DNA of 64,000 nucleotides from Lysobacter auxotrophicus (GCF_027924565.1 NZ_AP027041.1:3038001-3102000), one strand, 5' to 3'. Positions 52,391-60,949 are shown, counted from the first letter of the stretch. Numbers and translations are program-made. The notes: a model not told the origin generated them from the letters alone.

Positions 52391-52828
52391 ATGGATAGAG
52401 ATCGTCGGCGTCAGCTAAAAGCACTGGGGAAAGCTGAGGTCGCTAGGGAGTCCGCAACTCTGCATGCATCGCTCCGCCAGGCAAATCCGGCCAAACCCGG
52501 TGACGACCAATGGGCCGATCACTATCGCTTGGGCATTAAGAGAGAGCGGTGGCTGCGCCACAAACTCCCCCTGCTCCGAGCAGAAGAACTAAATTCCTTG
52601 TTCGTTGTGCACCCCTGGGGTGCAAACACTTGGTCCGCCCACCTTGGCGGGTACGTTCTTTGTAGCGGTTGCGGCACCGCATCCCCATCCGCGATCCCCC
52701 GCAGGCTCATCTACTGGACGTCCTGCGGTTGTGGAAACATTCGCTGGCGCTGCTTCTTTGGCTGGCAGCGCTGCACCGTCAAAGATCCGAGTCTGCTCTC
52801 CCCGGTCAAGTTGATCGGCAAGGGCTAA
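52391..52828 (+). CDS. Cargo protein with zinc-ribbon-like cysteines, in a cassette-like unit
   Basis: Not recognised; 145 residues (MDRDRRRQLKALGKAEVARE). The second half has YVLCSGCGTASPS and TSCGCGNIRWRCFFGWQRC, a cysteine set that could bind zinc. Its stop TAA is within the first core of an attC-like 60-bp element, as in integron gene cassettes. The 173 bases upstream (52218-52390) show no gene. Confidence 0.6.
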   Translation: MDRDRRRQLKALGKAEVARESATLHASLRQANPAKPGDDQWADHYRLGIKRERWLRHKLPLLRAEELNSLFVVHPWGANTWSAHLGGYVLCSGCGTASPSAIPRRLIYWTSCGCGNIRWRCFFGWQRCTVKDPSLLSPVKLIGKG

Positions 52829-52882
52829 CGATTAATTTAAGCCGAAGCCGCTTCGCGGCTCGGTTTCATTCAGGTGTTGGCG
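52823..52882 (+). repeat. attC-like 60-base element
   Basis: From GGCTAAC (52823-52829) to GTTGGCG (52876-52882), 60 bases with internal AAGCCGAAGCCGCTTCGCGG and CTCGGTTTCATTCAGG that pair imperfectly. From memory this resembles the attC of aadA-type cassettes (AAGCC...CCGCTTCGCGG...CGGCTTAATTCAGGCGTT). It begins at the stop codon of the preceding gene. Confidence 0.8.
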
Positions 52883-52883
52883 A

Positions 52884-52970
52884 ACGTCCGCTTCTGGCCG
52901 ATAGCGGACATTGAGGTCGCTGGGGCGGTCGAGGCGATGCTAATGTCCGCTTCCGACCGTATGCGGACAT
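52884..52970. repeat. Composite palindromic repeat a-b, copy 2
   Basis: Type a (ACGTCCGCT to AGCGGACAT, 52884-52911) and type b (ATGTCCGCTTCCGACCGTAT to GGACAT, 52943-52970), again 31 bases apart. It starts 2 bases after the attC-like element. Confidence 0.8.
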
Positions 52971-52984
52971 GGGCGCAGCCACGA

Positions 52985-53245
52985 ATGGACCTTCTTCTGG
53001 AGATTGAGGATCGTTTCGCTCTCGCGGGTCAGGGCTTGGCACTGACTCCTGATCTTTCGCGACCCCACTCGGAAGATGGGGAGAGCTATTCCGTACTTGT
53101 CGAGCGTCCCGACGGTTCGTCGCTTACTGCCAAAGCCCGCGTTCGCCTCGTCCACTTCCGACTCGTTGGCTACAAGTTGGTCTTGTTTCTGGCCGAGAGC
53201 CACGAGGATGAAATCCCGGTAGGCAGCAAAGTCTGGAAGCTGTAG
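52985..53245 (+). CDS. Small beta-barrel-like cargo protein
   Basis: An 86-residue protein, MDLLLEIEDRFALAGQGLAL, ending DEIPVGSKVWKL. The pattern is like small proteins with an EF-Tu domain-2-type beta barrel (an ED-F-GRG start and an IP-G--VW end), recalled rather than checked. Earlier in-frame starts come from the repeat, so ATG 52985 is chosen. Flanked by type b and a repeats. Confidence 0.6.
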   Translation: MDLLLEIEDRFALAGQGLALTPDLSRPHSEDGESYSVLVERPDGSSLTAKARVRLVHFRLVGYKLVLFLAESHEDEIPVGSKVWKL

Positions 53246-53255
53246 GTAAGCAGAG

Positions 53256-53282
53256 CATCCGCTCCTGGCCGATAGCGGACGT
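53256..53282. repeat. Palindromic repeat, type a copy 3
   Basis: CATCCGCTCCTGGCCGATAG followed by CGGACG matches the type a half of the composites; no type b follows. The rest of 53246-53441 shows no gene. Confidence 0.7.
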
Positions 53283-53441
53283 TCGGGTGATCCGATAAAT
53301 GGGCAGTCGAAAGCGTCCAAAACTGAAGGGACGGATGCTTAAAAACAGCCATCTGATGCGACCCGGGCTGCGCGAATATTGGACGGCGCTCTAACCGTCT
53401 AGCCCTTATTTCGCAGGGCGCGCAGCCATTAGGCAACCTGA

Positions 53442-53488
53442 GACTGTTAATCAGGGGGTCGTTGGTTCGAGTCCAACTTCGGGCGCCA
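53442..53488 (+). repeat. attR core, partial tRNA-Asn
   Basis: Identical over 47 bases to 11180-11226: the 3' part of tRNA-Asn from the anticodon arm to CCA. It is the host's original 3' half and is not a functional tRNA gene. Confidence 0.93.
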
Positions 53489-53496
53489 GATTCAAG

Positions 53497-53530
53497 AAAG
53501 GGCTGCGAGAAATCGCAGCCCTTTTTCTTT
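53497..53530 (+). terminator. Original tRNA-Asn terminator at attR
   Basis: AAGGGCTGCGA pairs with TCGCAGCCCTT and TTTCTTT follows. Near-identical to the copy after attL. Confidence 0.8.
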
Positions 53531-53620
53531 GCGTGCGCCTTGCGCTTCCTGCGCCCGTTCTGCGTTGTGTTGCAGAAGCATCCGGCCTTTCTGTCCTGGC
53601 CCCATGGCGCCGGAAATGCG

Positions 53621-53646
53621 AAGGGCCGCGTTCTCACGCGGCCCTT
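53621..53646 (-). terminator. Terminator of the minor pilin operon
   Basis: AAGGGCCGCG and CGCGGCCCTT form a perfect 10-bp stem with a 6-base loop, 5 bases beyond the pilE stop. The minus-strand tail is TTCGCATTTCC, so U-content is modest. Confidence 0.65.
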
Positions 53647-53651
53647 CCGGT

Positions 53652-54104
53652 TCACCAGCAGCTGATCGGATCGCTGCCTGTCGAACTTTTCTTGCCGGTC
53701 GCGTCGATCGTCAGCGTCTTGCACTTGTCCTTGTCCTGGCCCTGTCCCGCGACAGGCTGCGCTTCGAGGACCAGCGTATCGACCGTGTGCGTGGTCGCCT
53801 TGACGACGTAGTACTGCGTGCCGGTGCGCGGCGACTTGCCCCACGCGTCCGCCAGCGTGCCGTCGCCACCGGGCTTGCCGAAATCCTTGTAGGTGCCGTT
53901 GACCGAGCGATAGCGCTCGGCCAGCTGCGTCAGTTCGATCAGGTCCGCCTTCGCCTGGCCGCGGCGACTCTTTCGAATCGCGTCGTTGTACATCGGGTAC
54001 GCGATGCCCGCGAGGATGGCGACCACGGCCACCACGATCATCAACTCGATCAGGGTGAAACCGCGCATCTTCTTGCCATTACGGCCGGGTGCAACCTTGC
54101 TCAT
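53652..54104 (-). CDS. pilE: Type IV pilus minor pilin PilE
   Basis: A 150-residue minor pilin. The prepilin site is KKMRG-FTLIELMIVVAVVA with Glu5; the globular part has KSRRGQAKADLIELTQLAER and ends KKSSTGSDPISCW with a likely C-terminal disulfide. Last gene of the fimT-pilV-pilW-pilX-pilY1-pilE operon; it overlaps pilY1 by 4 bases. It helps prime pilus assembly at the inner membrane. Confidence 0.9.
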   Translation of the reverse strand: MSKVAPGRNGKKMRGFTLIELMIVVAVVAILAGIAYPMYNDAIRKSRRGQAKADLIELTQLAERYRSVNGTYKDFGKPGGDGTLADAWGKSPRTGTQYYVVKATTHTVDTLVLEAQPVAGQGQDKDKCKTLTIDATGKKSSTGSDPISCW

Positions 54105-57100
54105 CGGATCTGTCTCCAGGATTGACGACCGCAGGGTCGCACACGGTACAGCGGCTGCGAACCGGCGACGGACACGATGGCCATGCAGTACTGGTCGCCC
54201 TGGGCGTCGTACTTGGCGATCGCGGCGTCGTCCGGATTACCGGTCAGGCCGCCCTGCTTGCCGGTGGTGAACACGCTCACGTCCTTCACCGGTGCCGAAC
54301 CGTCGGTCGCCAGCGTCAGGCGGCCGGTGCCTTCGCCCAGGCCGGTCGCAGTGGGCGAACCCACCTTCACGATGCCGAGTGCGCCGCCGCCGCTGAGGGT
54401 CGACAGACCGTACAGGTAGTTCGAGCCGCCGCCGGTGCAGGCATCGCCGGCACTGGGCGCGTAGGTCGTGAAGTACAGGATGCCGCCTTCGATCTTCGGA
54501 TAGCCGACCATGCGCTCGCCGGCCTTGTCCAACGTGCCGTCGGTCTTGGTGACGCCGAGGTCCAGGTACCAGCCGCGCTGCGTGTAGTAGTTCACGTCGG
54601 TGGAGGTGATGACGAACTTGTCGTTCATCGTCTGCGCCTGCAGGTTGGTGCGGGTGAGCGGACGGCTGATCGTCTCGTTCGGCATGTCCAGCACGCCGTA
54701 CATGGTCTGCACATCGGTGTTGAGCTTGTCGGAGTTGAACGAGAAGCTGCCGGTGCCGAACAGCACCATCACGCCGCCGCGCGGACCGACCGCCGCTTCG
54801 AAGCCGCCGGTGATCGCCTGTCGCGTCGTGCCGTTGGTCGCGCGGAACAGCGGCTTGCCGCCCAGGCCCACGGTGTTGGAGGTCAGCTCGAAACGCCACA
54901 CGTTGCCCTGCAGGTCGCCGCCGTACACGGTGTCGACCATGCCGTCGGAACCCAGCACGTAGCCCTTCGCGGTGCTGTTGTACTGGTAGCGGTCGATCGC
55001 CACGATGTTGCCCAGGCCGTTGGCGAGGTTGTAGTTGCTTTCCTTCGCGTCGATGTAATCGACGCTGCCGGTGGCCATGTCGACCACGAACAGCGTCACG
55101 GTGCCGCGCGTGCCGTCGGCAGCGGTACCGGCGTCGTTGAGCTTGTTGCCGTAGCCGCCGCCGAAGATCGCCTTCCACACCGGCCTGCCGTCGGTGCCGC
55201 GGACGGGGACGATGACCGGCTTGCCCAGCACGTAGCCGATGCGGTTGCCGATGTCGCCCGGGATCTTGTCGTTGACTTCCCACAGCACGTTGCTGGCCGA
55301 GAAGCCCGACGGGTTGGTCACATCGAGGCCGAACACGCTGCGCGCGCCCGCGCCTGCGGTGCCGACGAGGACGGTCTTCCACGTCGTGCCCAGGCGGGCG
55401 TCCGACACGACGACCGGACCATCGACGTAGTAACGGTGCTCGAAGTTCGGGCTCGACGGGAACAGCAGGTTGCCCATGTAGCCGACCGCTGCCGACGGGA
55501 TGTAGCCGAACAGCTCCACGCCGGTGTCGCCATGGAATGCGTGCAGCATGCCGTCGTTGGCGCCGACGAACACCGTGCGCTTGCGCGTCTTCTTGGCGTC
55601 CAGGTACTTCGTGTAGGCGTACGGGTCGTACTCGAAGCTGCCATCGTCCTTGCGGATCAGCGCGTAACCGTAATCGTCGGTCGGCGCCGCCACGATCGGC
55701 GTGGAGTTGATGATGTCGCCGATAACCGTTGTGCGATCGCGAAGCTTGGTGCCTTCCAGCGAGTCGTCGCCGGCGAGGTACTGCACCGCCTGCGTGGCGG
55801 TCACGCCCAGTGCGTTGATGTCGGCGCCGCCCAGCGGACCGCAGGTGCCGCTGGCGTAGTTCGCGCACAGCGCCGCGAGCGTGCTCGGGCCGGCGGTGTA
55901 GAAGTTCGCGACGGCCGGGGTGCTGTCGTCGGTGGTGGTGCCGTAGTACAGCGTGCGGTTCGCCGCCGCCGGCACCTTCTGGCTCGCGCTCCAGGTCGTG
56001 GTGTAGGTGAAGGTCACCTTGCCATCGGCATCGGTCGAACTGGCGGGCTTGGACGCGACGACGTCGCCGTACCAGTCCACGCCGTTGCGATTGAAGCGCG
56101 GCGTGACCGACAGCGAGCTGTCGCCCAGTCGCGAGCCGGTGATCGCCAGGCTGCCCGAGACGCCGCCGCCCACGCCCACCGACGCAAGCACGTTGCGCAT
56201 CGCGTTGGTGATGTCGGCCGGCGTCTGCGCATTGATGTACTGGCCGCGCGCGTTCATGGTCGCGTGCCAGATCTCGTCGACGGTGTTCTCGTTGTCGTCG
56301 GTGCGCTGCTCCCACGCCGGGGACGAGGCCAGCGCCATCGCCTGGGTGGTGGCCAGCGCGCCGTTGTTGCTGCCGTCGGCCCGCACGCCGTAGGTCACGC
56401 CGAACAGCTTGCCCTTGGCGCCCAGCGTGATGCCGTAGAAGTTCATGTGCAGGTTGGTGTTGCAGTCGAGCATCCGCTTGTCGCCCGTGCCTTCGCACAG
56501 GGTCGGATTCGACGTGGGCACCTTGCCGGCTGCGAGCGAGCTCGCGCGCAGGCGCGTGTTGTAGAAGTACGCGGTGATGTCGGCCATCGTGTTGCTGTGG
56601 CCGTCGTTGAAGGGCGTACCCATCCCGTTGTCGGCATTGCCGTACGCATCGCCGTCCTTGCCGTCGGGAAGCAGGGCATTGGTCGGGCCGCCCTGGTTGC
56701 TGTAGCCGTCTGTGAACAGCATGCCGGCATTCTTCTGGCACGCGTTCTGGATGATGTTGGGATTGTTGTTGAACTGGTTGCCGATGTGCGCGACCGCCTT
56801 GCGGTTGGGCGTGCTGCCATTGGCATCGAGCTTGATCACCTCTCCGTACAACGCCTGCTTGTCAGCGACCACGTCCATGTCGCGCATGGTCAGGTCCTTG
56901 AGCGTGGAGTTGATCGTGAAGTAGCCCACGCGCAGCTTTTCGGTGTCCTTCAGCGAACGCGTCAGGCCGGCGACCATAGCGCGGTTGCGGTTGCCGTAGA
57001 AGCTGAACCAGTTCGCGAAGTTCTGCTTGGCCTCGGTCGATACGGGGGTGTACTTGTACAGCGAGCAGTCCTTGCCGCACGCGTCCTTGACCTCCAACGC

Positions 57101-57877
57101 CGCGCTGTAGCCGGCGATGGTGCGGCTTTCCTTGAGGTACACCACGGCCGGCGTGTGTTCGATGGCGATCGGCTGCGCGCCCTTGTTCCAGGTGTAGGCG
57201 CCGCCCTTCACTTCCTCGCTCTTGTCGACGCCGCCGTTCCAGCGGTTGCACCGGCCGTTGTTGTCCCAGCGGTCGCACTTGAACGTCGTGTACTTGGTGC
57301 CGTCCGGCAGCACCATGCCGTCCTGCATGAAGAAGCTCTCGCCGACGACCTTCTCGTAGCGCGCCGCGAACAGCTTCACCTTGGTCGTCTTGCGCGGATC
57401 GATCAGCGTTTCATCGACGCCCGCGTTGGCGTACGGCACCAGCGTCTGCTGGATCCACGGCTCGTACGTGACGTCGGGGTTGAAGTAGGTCGGGTTGTAC
57501 GCCGGCGATCGCGCGAAACCGTAGATGTCGAACGGCGGGATGCCGTAGTAATCGTTGATGCGCGGGCCGGGCAGCACGTAGAGGTAGTCGCAGGTGCCGC
57601 TCTTGCGCAGCGCGGTGCCGTCGAAGAAGCTCTTCGCGCTCGTGCTCCAGCAGCCTTCGCCGTCCTTGCCGGGGAACATCGTCTGGAACGTCATCGAGCC
57701 GGAATCGTCGATGGCCATGATGAAGTTCGGCGACACCGTGGCACCCAGGTGCATCGGCTCCTGCGAGAGCGTGCCGTCGCCCTGGCGCGTGGCGTTGGCA
57801 TCCACGTAGCCCAGGGCCAGCAGGCCCGCGGTGCCCGCGAGACAGGCGGAAACGATCAGCAATCGTTCGAGTTTCAT
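54101..57877 (-). CDS. pilY1: Type IV pilus tip adhesin PilY1
   Basis: A 1258-residue exported protein. Signal peptide MKLERLLIVSACLAGTAGLL; a von Willebrand A-like part with the MIDAS-type DDSGSM (Asp57-x-Ser59-x-Ser61); and a C-terminal beta-propeller region from about residue 640, with the PilY1 hallmark VYGGDLQGNVWRFELTS. PilY1 sits at the pilus tip with the minor pilins and acts in adhesion, twitching and surface sensing, with calcium control of retraction in relatives. Adjacent to pilX and pilE, as in Xanthomonas. Confidence 0.93.
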   Translation of the reverse strand: MKLERLLIVSACLAGTAGLLALGYVDANATRQGDGTLSQEPMHLGATVSPNFIMAIDDSGSMTFQTMFPGKDGEGCWSTSAKSFFDGTALRKSGTCDYLYVLPGPRINDYYGIPPFDIYGFARSPAYNPTYFNPDVTYEPWIQQTLVPYANAGVDETLIDPRKTTKVKLFAARYEKVVGESFFMQDGMVLPDGTKYTTFKCDRWDNNGRCNRWNGGVDKSEEVKGGAYTWNKGAQPIAIEHTPAVVYLKESRTIAGYSAALEVKDACGKDCSLYKYTPVSTEAKQNFANWFSFYGNRNRAMVAGLTRSLKDTEKLRVGYFTINSTLKDLTMRDMDVVADKQALYGEVIKLDANGSTPNRKAVAHIGNQFNNNPNIIQNACQKNAGMLFTDGYSNQGGPTNALLPDGKDGDAYGNADNGMGTPFNDGHSNTMADITAYFYNTRLRASSLAAGKVPTSNPTLCEGTGDKRMLDCNTNLHMNFYGITLGAKGKLFGVTYGVRADGSNNGALATTQAMALASSPAWEQRTDDNENTVDEIWHATMNARGQYINAQTPADITNAMRNVLASVGVGGGVSGSLAITGSRLGDSSLSVTPRFNRNGVDWYGDVVASKPASSTDADGKVTFTYTTTWSASQKVPAAANRTLYYGTTTDDSTPAVANFYTAGPSTLAALCANYASGTCGPLGGADINALGVTATQAVQYLAGDDSLEGTKLRDRTTVIGDIINSTPIVAAPTDDYGYALIRKDDGSFEYDPYAYTKYLDAKKTRKRTVFVGANDGMLHAFHGDTGVELFGYIPSAAVGYMGNLLFPSSPNFEHRYYVDGPVVVSDARLGTTWKTVLVGTAGAGARSVFGLDVTNPSGFSASNVLWEVNDKIPGDIGNRIGYVLGKPVIVPVRGTDGRPVWKAIFGGGYGNKLNDAGTAADGTRGTVTLFVVDMATGSVDYIDAKESNYNLANGLGNIVAIDRYQYNSTAKGYVLGSDGMVDTVYGGDLQGNVWRFELTSNTVGLGGKPLFRATNGTTRQAITGGFEAAVGPRGGVMVLFGTGSFSFNSDKLNTDVQTMYGVLDMPNETISRPLTRTNLQAQTMNDKFVITSTDVNYYTQRGWYLDLGVTKTDGTLDKAGERMVGYPKIEGGILYFTTYAPSAGDACTGGGSNYLYGLSTLSGGGALGIVKVGSPTATGLGEGTGRLTLATDGSAPVKDVSVFTTGKQGGLTGNPDDAAIAKYDAQGDQYCMAIVSVAGSQPLYRVRPCGRQSWRQIR

Positions 57878-57889
57878 GGAGTGCAGCCC

Positions 57890-58390
57890 TTAAGGCATGA
57901 AGACGGTTTCGACCGCGGCATCGGACGTCGGGGACGCCGCCTGGTCGGTCGAGAATGAGGAGACTTGCCAGATCATCGGTTTCTCGTTCACCGGCGAGGT
58001 GCCCTGCGCGATGGAGTAACCGGGGGTGCATTCGTTCAGGCGCGTGGCGACGAGCGCGGTATCCGGATCGTCGTCGTTGGAACGCAGCACGGCCCACGCG
58101 CTGCCGCGCACGGGGGACGGGTCGTCGCAACGACGCTCCTCGTCGCGTTCGCCGGGGCGCGGAGTGAAACGGCTGTCGGCGTTGACCTGCACCTCGACGG
58201 TGCGCGCGAGCCCTTCGGCGCGCTGGAAGGCGAGGTTCACCGCGCGGTAGTTGGATGCCATGCGCTCCTGCAGCGCCGCCACCTGCATGCCGACAATGCC
58301 CAGCAGCGACAGCAGCACGAGGAAGATCAGCGCGACATACAGCACGGCACCGCGCTGCTGGCGTGGGGAACGGTAAGGAACACGATGCAT
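57890..58390 (-). CDS. pilX: Type IV pilus assembly protein PilX
   Basis: A 166-residue minor pilin with a prepilin-like N-terminus: QQRG-AVLYVALIFLVLLSLL, then GMQVAALQERMASNYRAVNL, the PilX pattern that lacks the usual Glu5. Position between pilW and pilY1 is standard. It forms part of the tip complex that carries PilY1. Confidence 0.88.
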   Translation of the reverse strand: MHRVPYRSPRQQRGAVLYVALIFLVLLSLLGIVGMQVAALQERMASNYRAVNLAFQRAEGLARTVEVQVNADSRFTPRPGERDEERRCDDPSPVRGSAWAVLRSNDDDPDTALVATRLNECTPGYSIAQGTSPVNEKPMIWQVSSFSTDQAASPTSDAAVETVFMP

Positions 58391-58400
58391 GGGGGCGGCC

Positions 58401-59696
58401 TCAGTTGCCGAACAGGCGGTTGCGCATCACCACCGTCGTCTCGTAGACGGAGCGGTAGTGGCCATCGGAGCGGGAATCGTTGGCGCCGCGCTGCATCTTC
58501 ACGCCGAGCAGGATCGGGGTGACGGCGGCCTGCTCGGACGCGGAGCGGTCCGAGCTGCGCATCAGCAGGCCGATCTGGACCGTGCCGACGCGACGCCATT
58601 CGTCCGCCTGCGCGTTGGTCGGATTGTTGGTGGGCGCCGTGTTGACCGCGGCGGCGGTGCGCACGCGTTCGATGTTGCCGCGCGGCAGCGCGACCGGCAG
58701 GTTCTCGTCCATGCCGTAGAGCAGCTGCAGCGAATCGACGCCTTCGACCAGCTCTTCCTTCTCGAACTTGACCGCGCCGGCGGTCGCGATGGCACGCGCG
58801 CGCCACAGCGACGGGGGCTTGGTGCCGTCCACGTTCGTGCCCTCGCCGACGCCGACGAAATAGACGACCGTTTCGGCGCGGTAGAGCACGGGCTTGTTCT
58901 GCGTGCTCTCGAAGCTCCACTCGTCGCCGACCAGGCCGCTCTTGTTGAGGCCCGTGTTGGAAACGGTGATGACGCCGGCGGCGCTGATCGCGTCGGCGGC
59001 GAAGATGCTGACCTGCTGGCAATCGGCCAGCGCGAACAGGCCGGTCGAGTCGGTGGTCGACACACTGGTGCCGTAAGCCTCGGGCGTGACGGTGTAGTTG
59101 GTCGCCGAGGTGGACGCCAGCGTCGCCGGCACGCCATCGCGCGAGAGGAAGCGGATCACCACGATGTCGCTGCCCGGGACCGGCTTGAGGTCGGCGATCG
59201 CCGTGGGCAGGGCCGGCACCCACTGGTTGGCGTTGCCCGCCACCGGCGTGCCATCGGTCAGGGTGACCGTGTCCTGCGGGCTGGTGCCCTGCGCCTCGAA
59301 GCCCTGCACGCCCATGTCGAAACGCAACGGGTAGCTGGTGCCGCTCAGCGCGGTGAAGGTGCGCGCGTCGCGCTGGGCCTTGGTCAGGAACCACAGGTTC
59401 ATGCCCTGGCGGCTCGCATCGGTGGAGCCGGGGCTTTCGGGCGCCATGTGCGACTGGTCGTTGACGCAGCCCATGTGGCCGGCCATGCGCAGGTCGCGCT
59501 GCAGGAAATCCACCGCGAAGCGGGCGTTTTCCTGCGTGCGCGCGACGCCGGTGGAAAGCTGGTAGGCGGCGCGCGAGGCGCTCATCACCTGCACCAGGCC
59601 CATCAGCAGGATCAGGCCGATGACCATCGCGATCATCAGCTCGATGAGCGAAAGGCCGGCGGCCTTGCGCGCGATCGAAGGGTGCAGGGTCTTCAT
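58401..59696 (-). CDS. pilW: Type IV pilus assembly protein PilW
   Basis: A 431-residue large minor pilin. Prepilin site ARKAAG-LSLIELMIAMVIGL; then GVARTQENARFAVDFLQRDL, RMAGHMGC and a long beta-rich domain ending TTVVMRNRLFGN. The frame runs upstream of 59696 but MKTLHPSIARK is the proper start; it overlaps pilV by 4 bases. Confidence 0.9.
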   Translation of the reverse strand: MKTLHPSIARKAAGLSLIELMIAMVIGLILLMGLVQVMSASRAAYQLSTGVARTQENARFAVDFLQRDLRMAGHMGCVNDQSHMAPESPGSTDASRQGMNLWFLTKAQRDARTFTALSGTSYPLRFDMGVQGFEAQGTSPQDTVTLTDGTPVAGNANQWVPALPTAIADLKPVPGSDIVVIRFLSRDGVPATLASTSATNYTVTPEAYGTSVSTTDSTGLFALADCQQVSIFAADAISAAGVITVSNTGLNKSGLVGDEWSFESTQNKPVLYRAETVVYFVGVGEGTNVDGTKPPSLWRARAIATAGAVKFEKEELVEGVDSLQLLYGMDENLPVALPRGNIERVRTAAAVNTAPTNNPTNAQADEWRRVGTVQIGLLMRSSDRSASEQAAVTPILLGVKMQRGANDSRSDGHYRSVYETTVVMRNRLFGN

Positions 59697-60199
59697 AGCG
59701 TGGTCACCACTCGGAAACTGGCGGTCTTGCCGCGCACGGCGTCGGCGTTGTCCTTCGCGCCCACGTCGTCGGTCCATTCCAGGTCGACCGTGGCGGTGTA
59801 GCCGACGGCATCGTTGCCGGCCACGACCACGTTGCCGACGCCGCCGGGCAGCTGCGTCACCACGTCGCAGCGCCAGCGCGCCACGTTGTTCTGCGCGGTC
59901 GCCTCGCTGTCGCCCGCCTTGCTGCAGCCGGTGGCCGGCACGGCGACGTTCGCGAAGGAGGCCTTGTCCAGGCGGTTGTAGACGACGAGATGGCGCGGGT
60001 TCGAGCGCATCATGTCGACGACTTCCGACGCCAGGTTCGTCGCCATCGTGCGGTGCTCGGCGCTGCTCGTGTAACGCACGTTCAACACCTGGAGGAAGGC
60101 CAGGCCAAGCAGGCCGAGCGCGAGCACCAGCAGCGCGATGAGCACTTCGATGAGCGAGAAGCCGCCTTGTGCGCGGCGGGATGCGGGGCGCCTGGTCAT
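59693..60199 (-). CDS. pilV: Type IV pilus modification protein PilV
   Basis: A 168-residue minor pilin. AQGG-FSLIEVLIALLVLALG with Glu5, then LAFLQVLNVRYTSSAEHRTM and ATNLASEVVDMMRSNPRHLV, the typical PilV body. It overlaps both pilW and fimT by 4 bases. The very long frame around it is an artefact of high GC. Confidence 0.9.
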   Translation of the reverse strand: MTRRPASRRAQGGFSLIEVLIALLVLALGLLGLAFLQVLNVRYTSSAEHRTMATNLASEVVDMMRSNPRHLVVYNRLDKASFANVAVPATGCSKAGDSEATAQNNVARWRCDVVTQLPGGVGNVVVAGNDAVGYTATVDLEWTDDVGAKDNADAVRGKTASFRVVTTL

Positions 60200-60732
60200 G
60201 CGCAGGTATCCTTTTTCATCCGGGTCTGGCCGGCAGGGCCGAGTTCGATCACGCGCACGTACTCCTGCCCGGTCTTGCAGGTGGCGGCCTTGACGGTGAG
60301 CTGCGCGCGCGTCTTCGGTCGACCGGTGCGGTCGAAGGGGATGACCTCCACCGTCGTGCCCGCGGCGCCCAGCGGCACGGCGGAAAACGCCAGCGCGTCG
60401 TTGGGCTCGAAGAAGCGGATCACCTTGTCGCCCGGCGACCACGTGCCGCCACCGTCCTGGTCGGTGAAGGCGATGAAGCCCTTGTTCCAGTCGGTGCCCT
60501 CGCAGGCGAGGCCGTCCGCCGACGGGCAGACGCCGCCGCCGCGGTTGCTGCGGATCGCTTCGCTGCGCGCGAGATTGAACGCCGCGATGACGTTGTTGGT
60601 CGACGTCGCGACGCGGTTGGACTTGATCACGTTCGAGAACGACGGATACGCCAGCGCACTGCCGATGGCGAGCACGGCGATCGTGGTCATGAGCTCGATG
60701 AGGGTGAACCCCCGGCTCGCGGAACTGGTCAT
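60196..60732 (-). CDS. fimT: FimT/GspH-type minor pilin
   Basis: A 178-residue minor pilin, first gene of the operon. ASRG-FTLIELMTTIAVLAIG has the cut site and Glu5; the GspH domain has AFNLARSEAIRSNRGGGVCP and WNKGFIAFTDQDGGGTW. FimT proteins in competent bacteria can bind DNA. The 217 bases upstream to the divergent kinase gene must hold both promoters. Confidence 0.88.
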   Translation of the reverse strand: MTSSASRGFTLIELMTTIAVLAIGSALAYPSFSNVIKSNRVATSTNNVIAAFNLARSEAIRSNRGGGVCPSADGLACEGTDWNKGFIAFTDQDGGGTWSPGDKVIRFFEPNDALAFSAVPLGAAGTTVEVIPFDRTGRPKTRAQLTVKAATCKTGQEYVRVIELGPAGQTRMKKDTCA

Positions 60733-60949
60733 GAGTTGGAAATCCCCTTACACCCCGGGGGCATGGTTCCCTGACCGCCGCTCCCGGACAAGCGCACCGG
60801 GGACGAGCGGTCGGATCGGCCGATGGGCGTGGCGGGCGCTGTGACGCGCATCCCGCATGGCCTTCCCCCCGCGGCCTGCCGGCTATGGCCCCCGCCACGG
60901 GCCGGCAGGCAATATGGTGGCCCGGCGGCCGCTCCAGTGCAGTGCTCCA

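Larger units (their letters stand above)
11180..53488. mobile_element. Integrated siphovirus-type prophage, about 42 kb
   Basis: The element is bounded by the attL/attR direct repeats. It contains integrase, repressor, early replication genes, a Q-like regulator, lysis genes, terminase, HK97 head genes and a complete non-contractile tail module. All essential functions look intact, so it could be inducible. Accessory genes lie at both ends, beside the repressor and between the Q-like gene and the lysis genes. The integrase lies at the end opposite the intact tRNA. Confidence 0.93.

Noticed and set aside
53395-53441. tRNA-like D-arm sequence (GGTTAGAGC) on the minus strand before attR
   Set aside because: No acceptor or T-arm pairing could be found; the match is only 9 bases.
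53170-53844. A 224-codon minus frame across attR containing SWTRTNDPLIN
   Set aside because: That peptide comes from translating tRNA sequence and is a well-known artefact; the frame spans attR and a terminator.
54089-57958. A 1289-codon plus-strand open frame opposite pilY1
   Set aside because: It is the high-GC shadow of pilY1: composition rich in Arg, His, Val, Gly with no domain, while the minus frame is a full PilY1. The same holds for the long frames opposite pheT (1162-3516), thrS (5476-8157) and uvrB (8467-10188).
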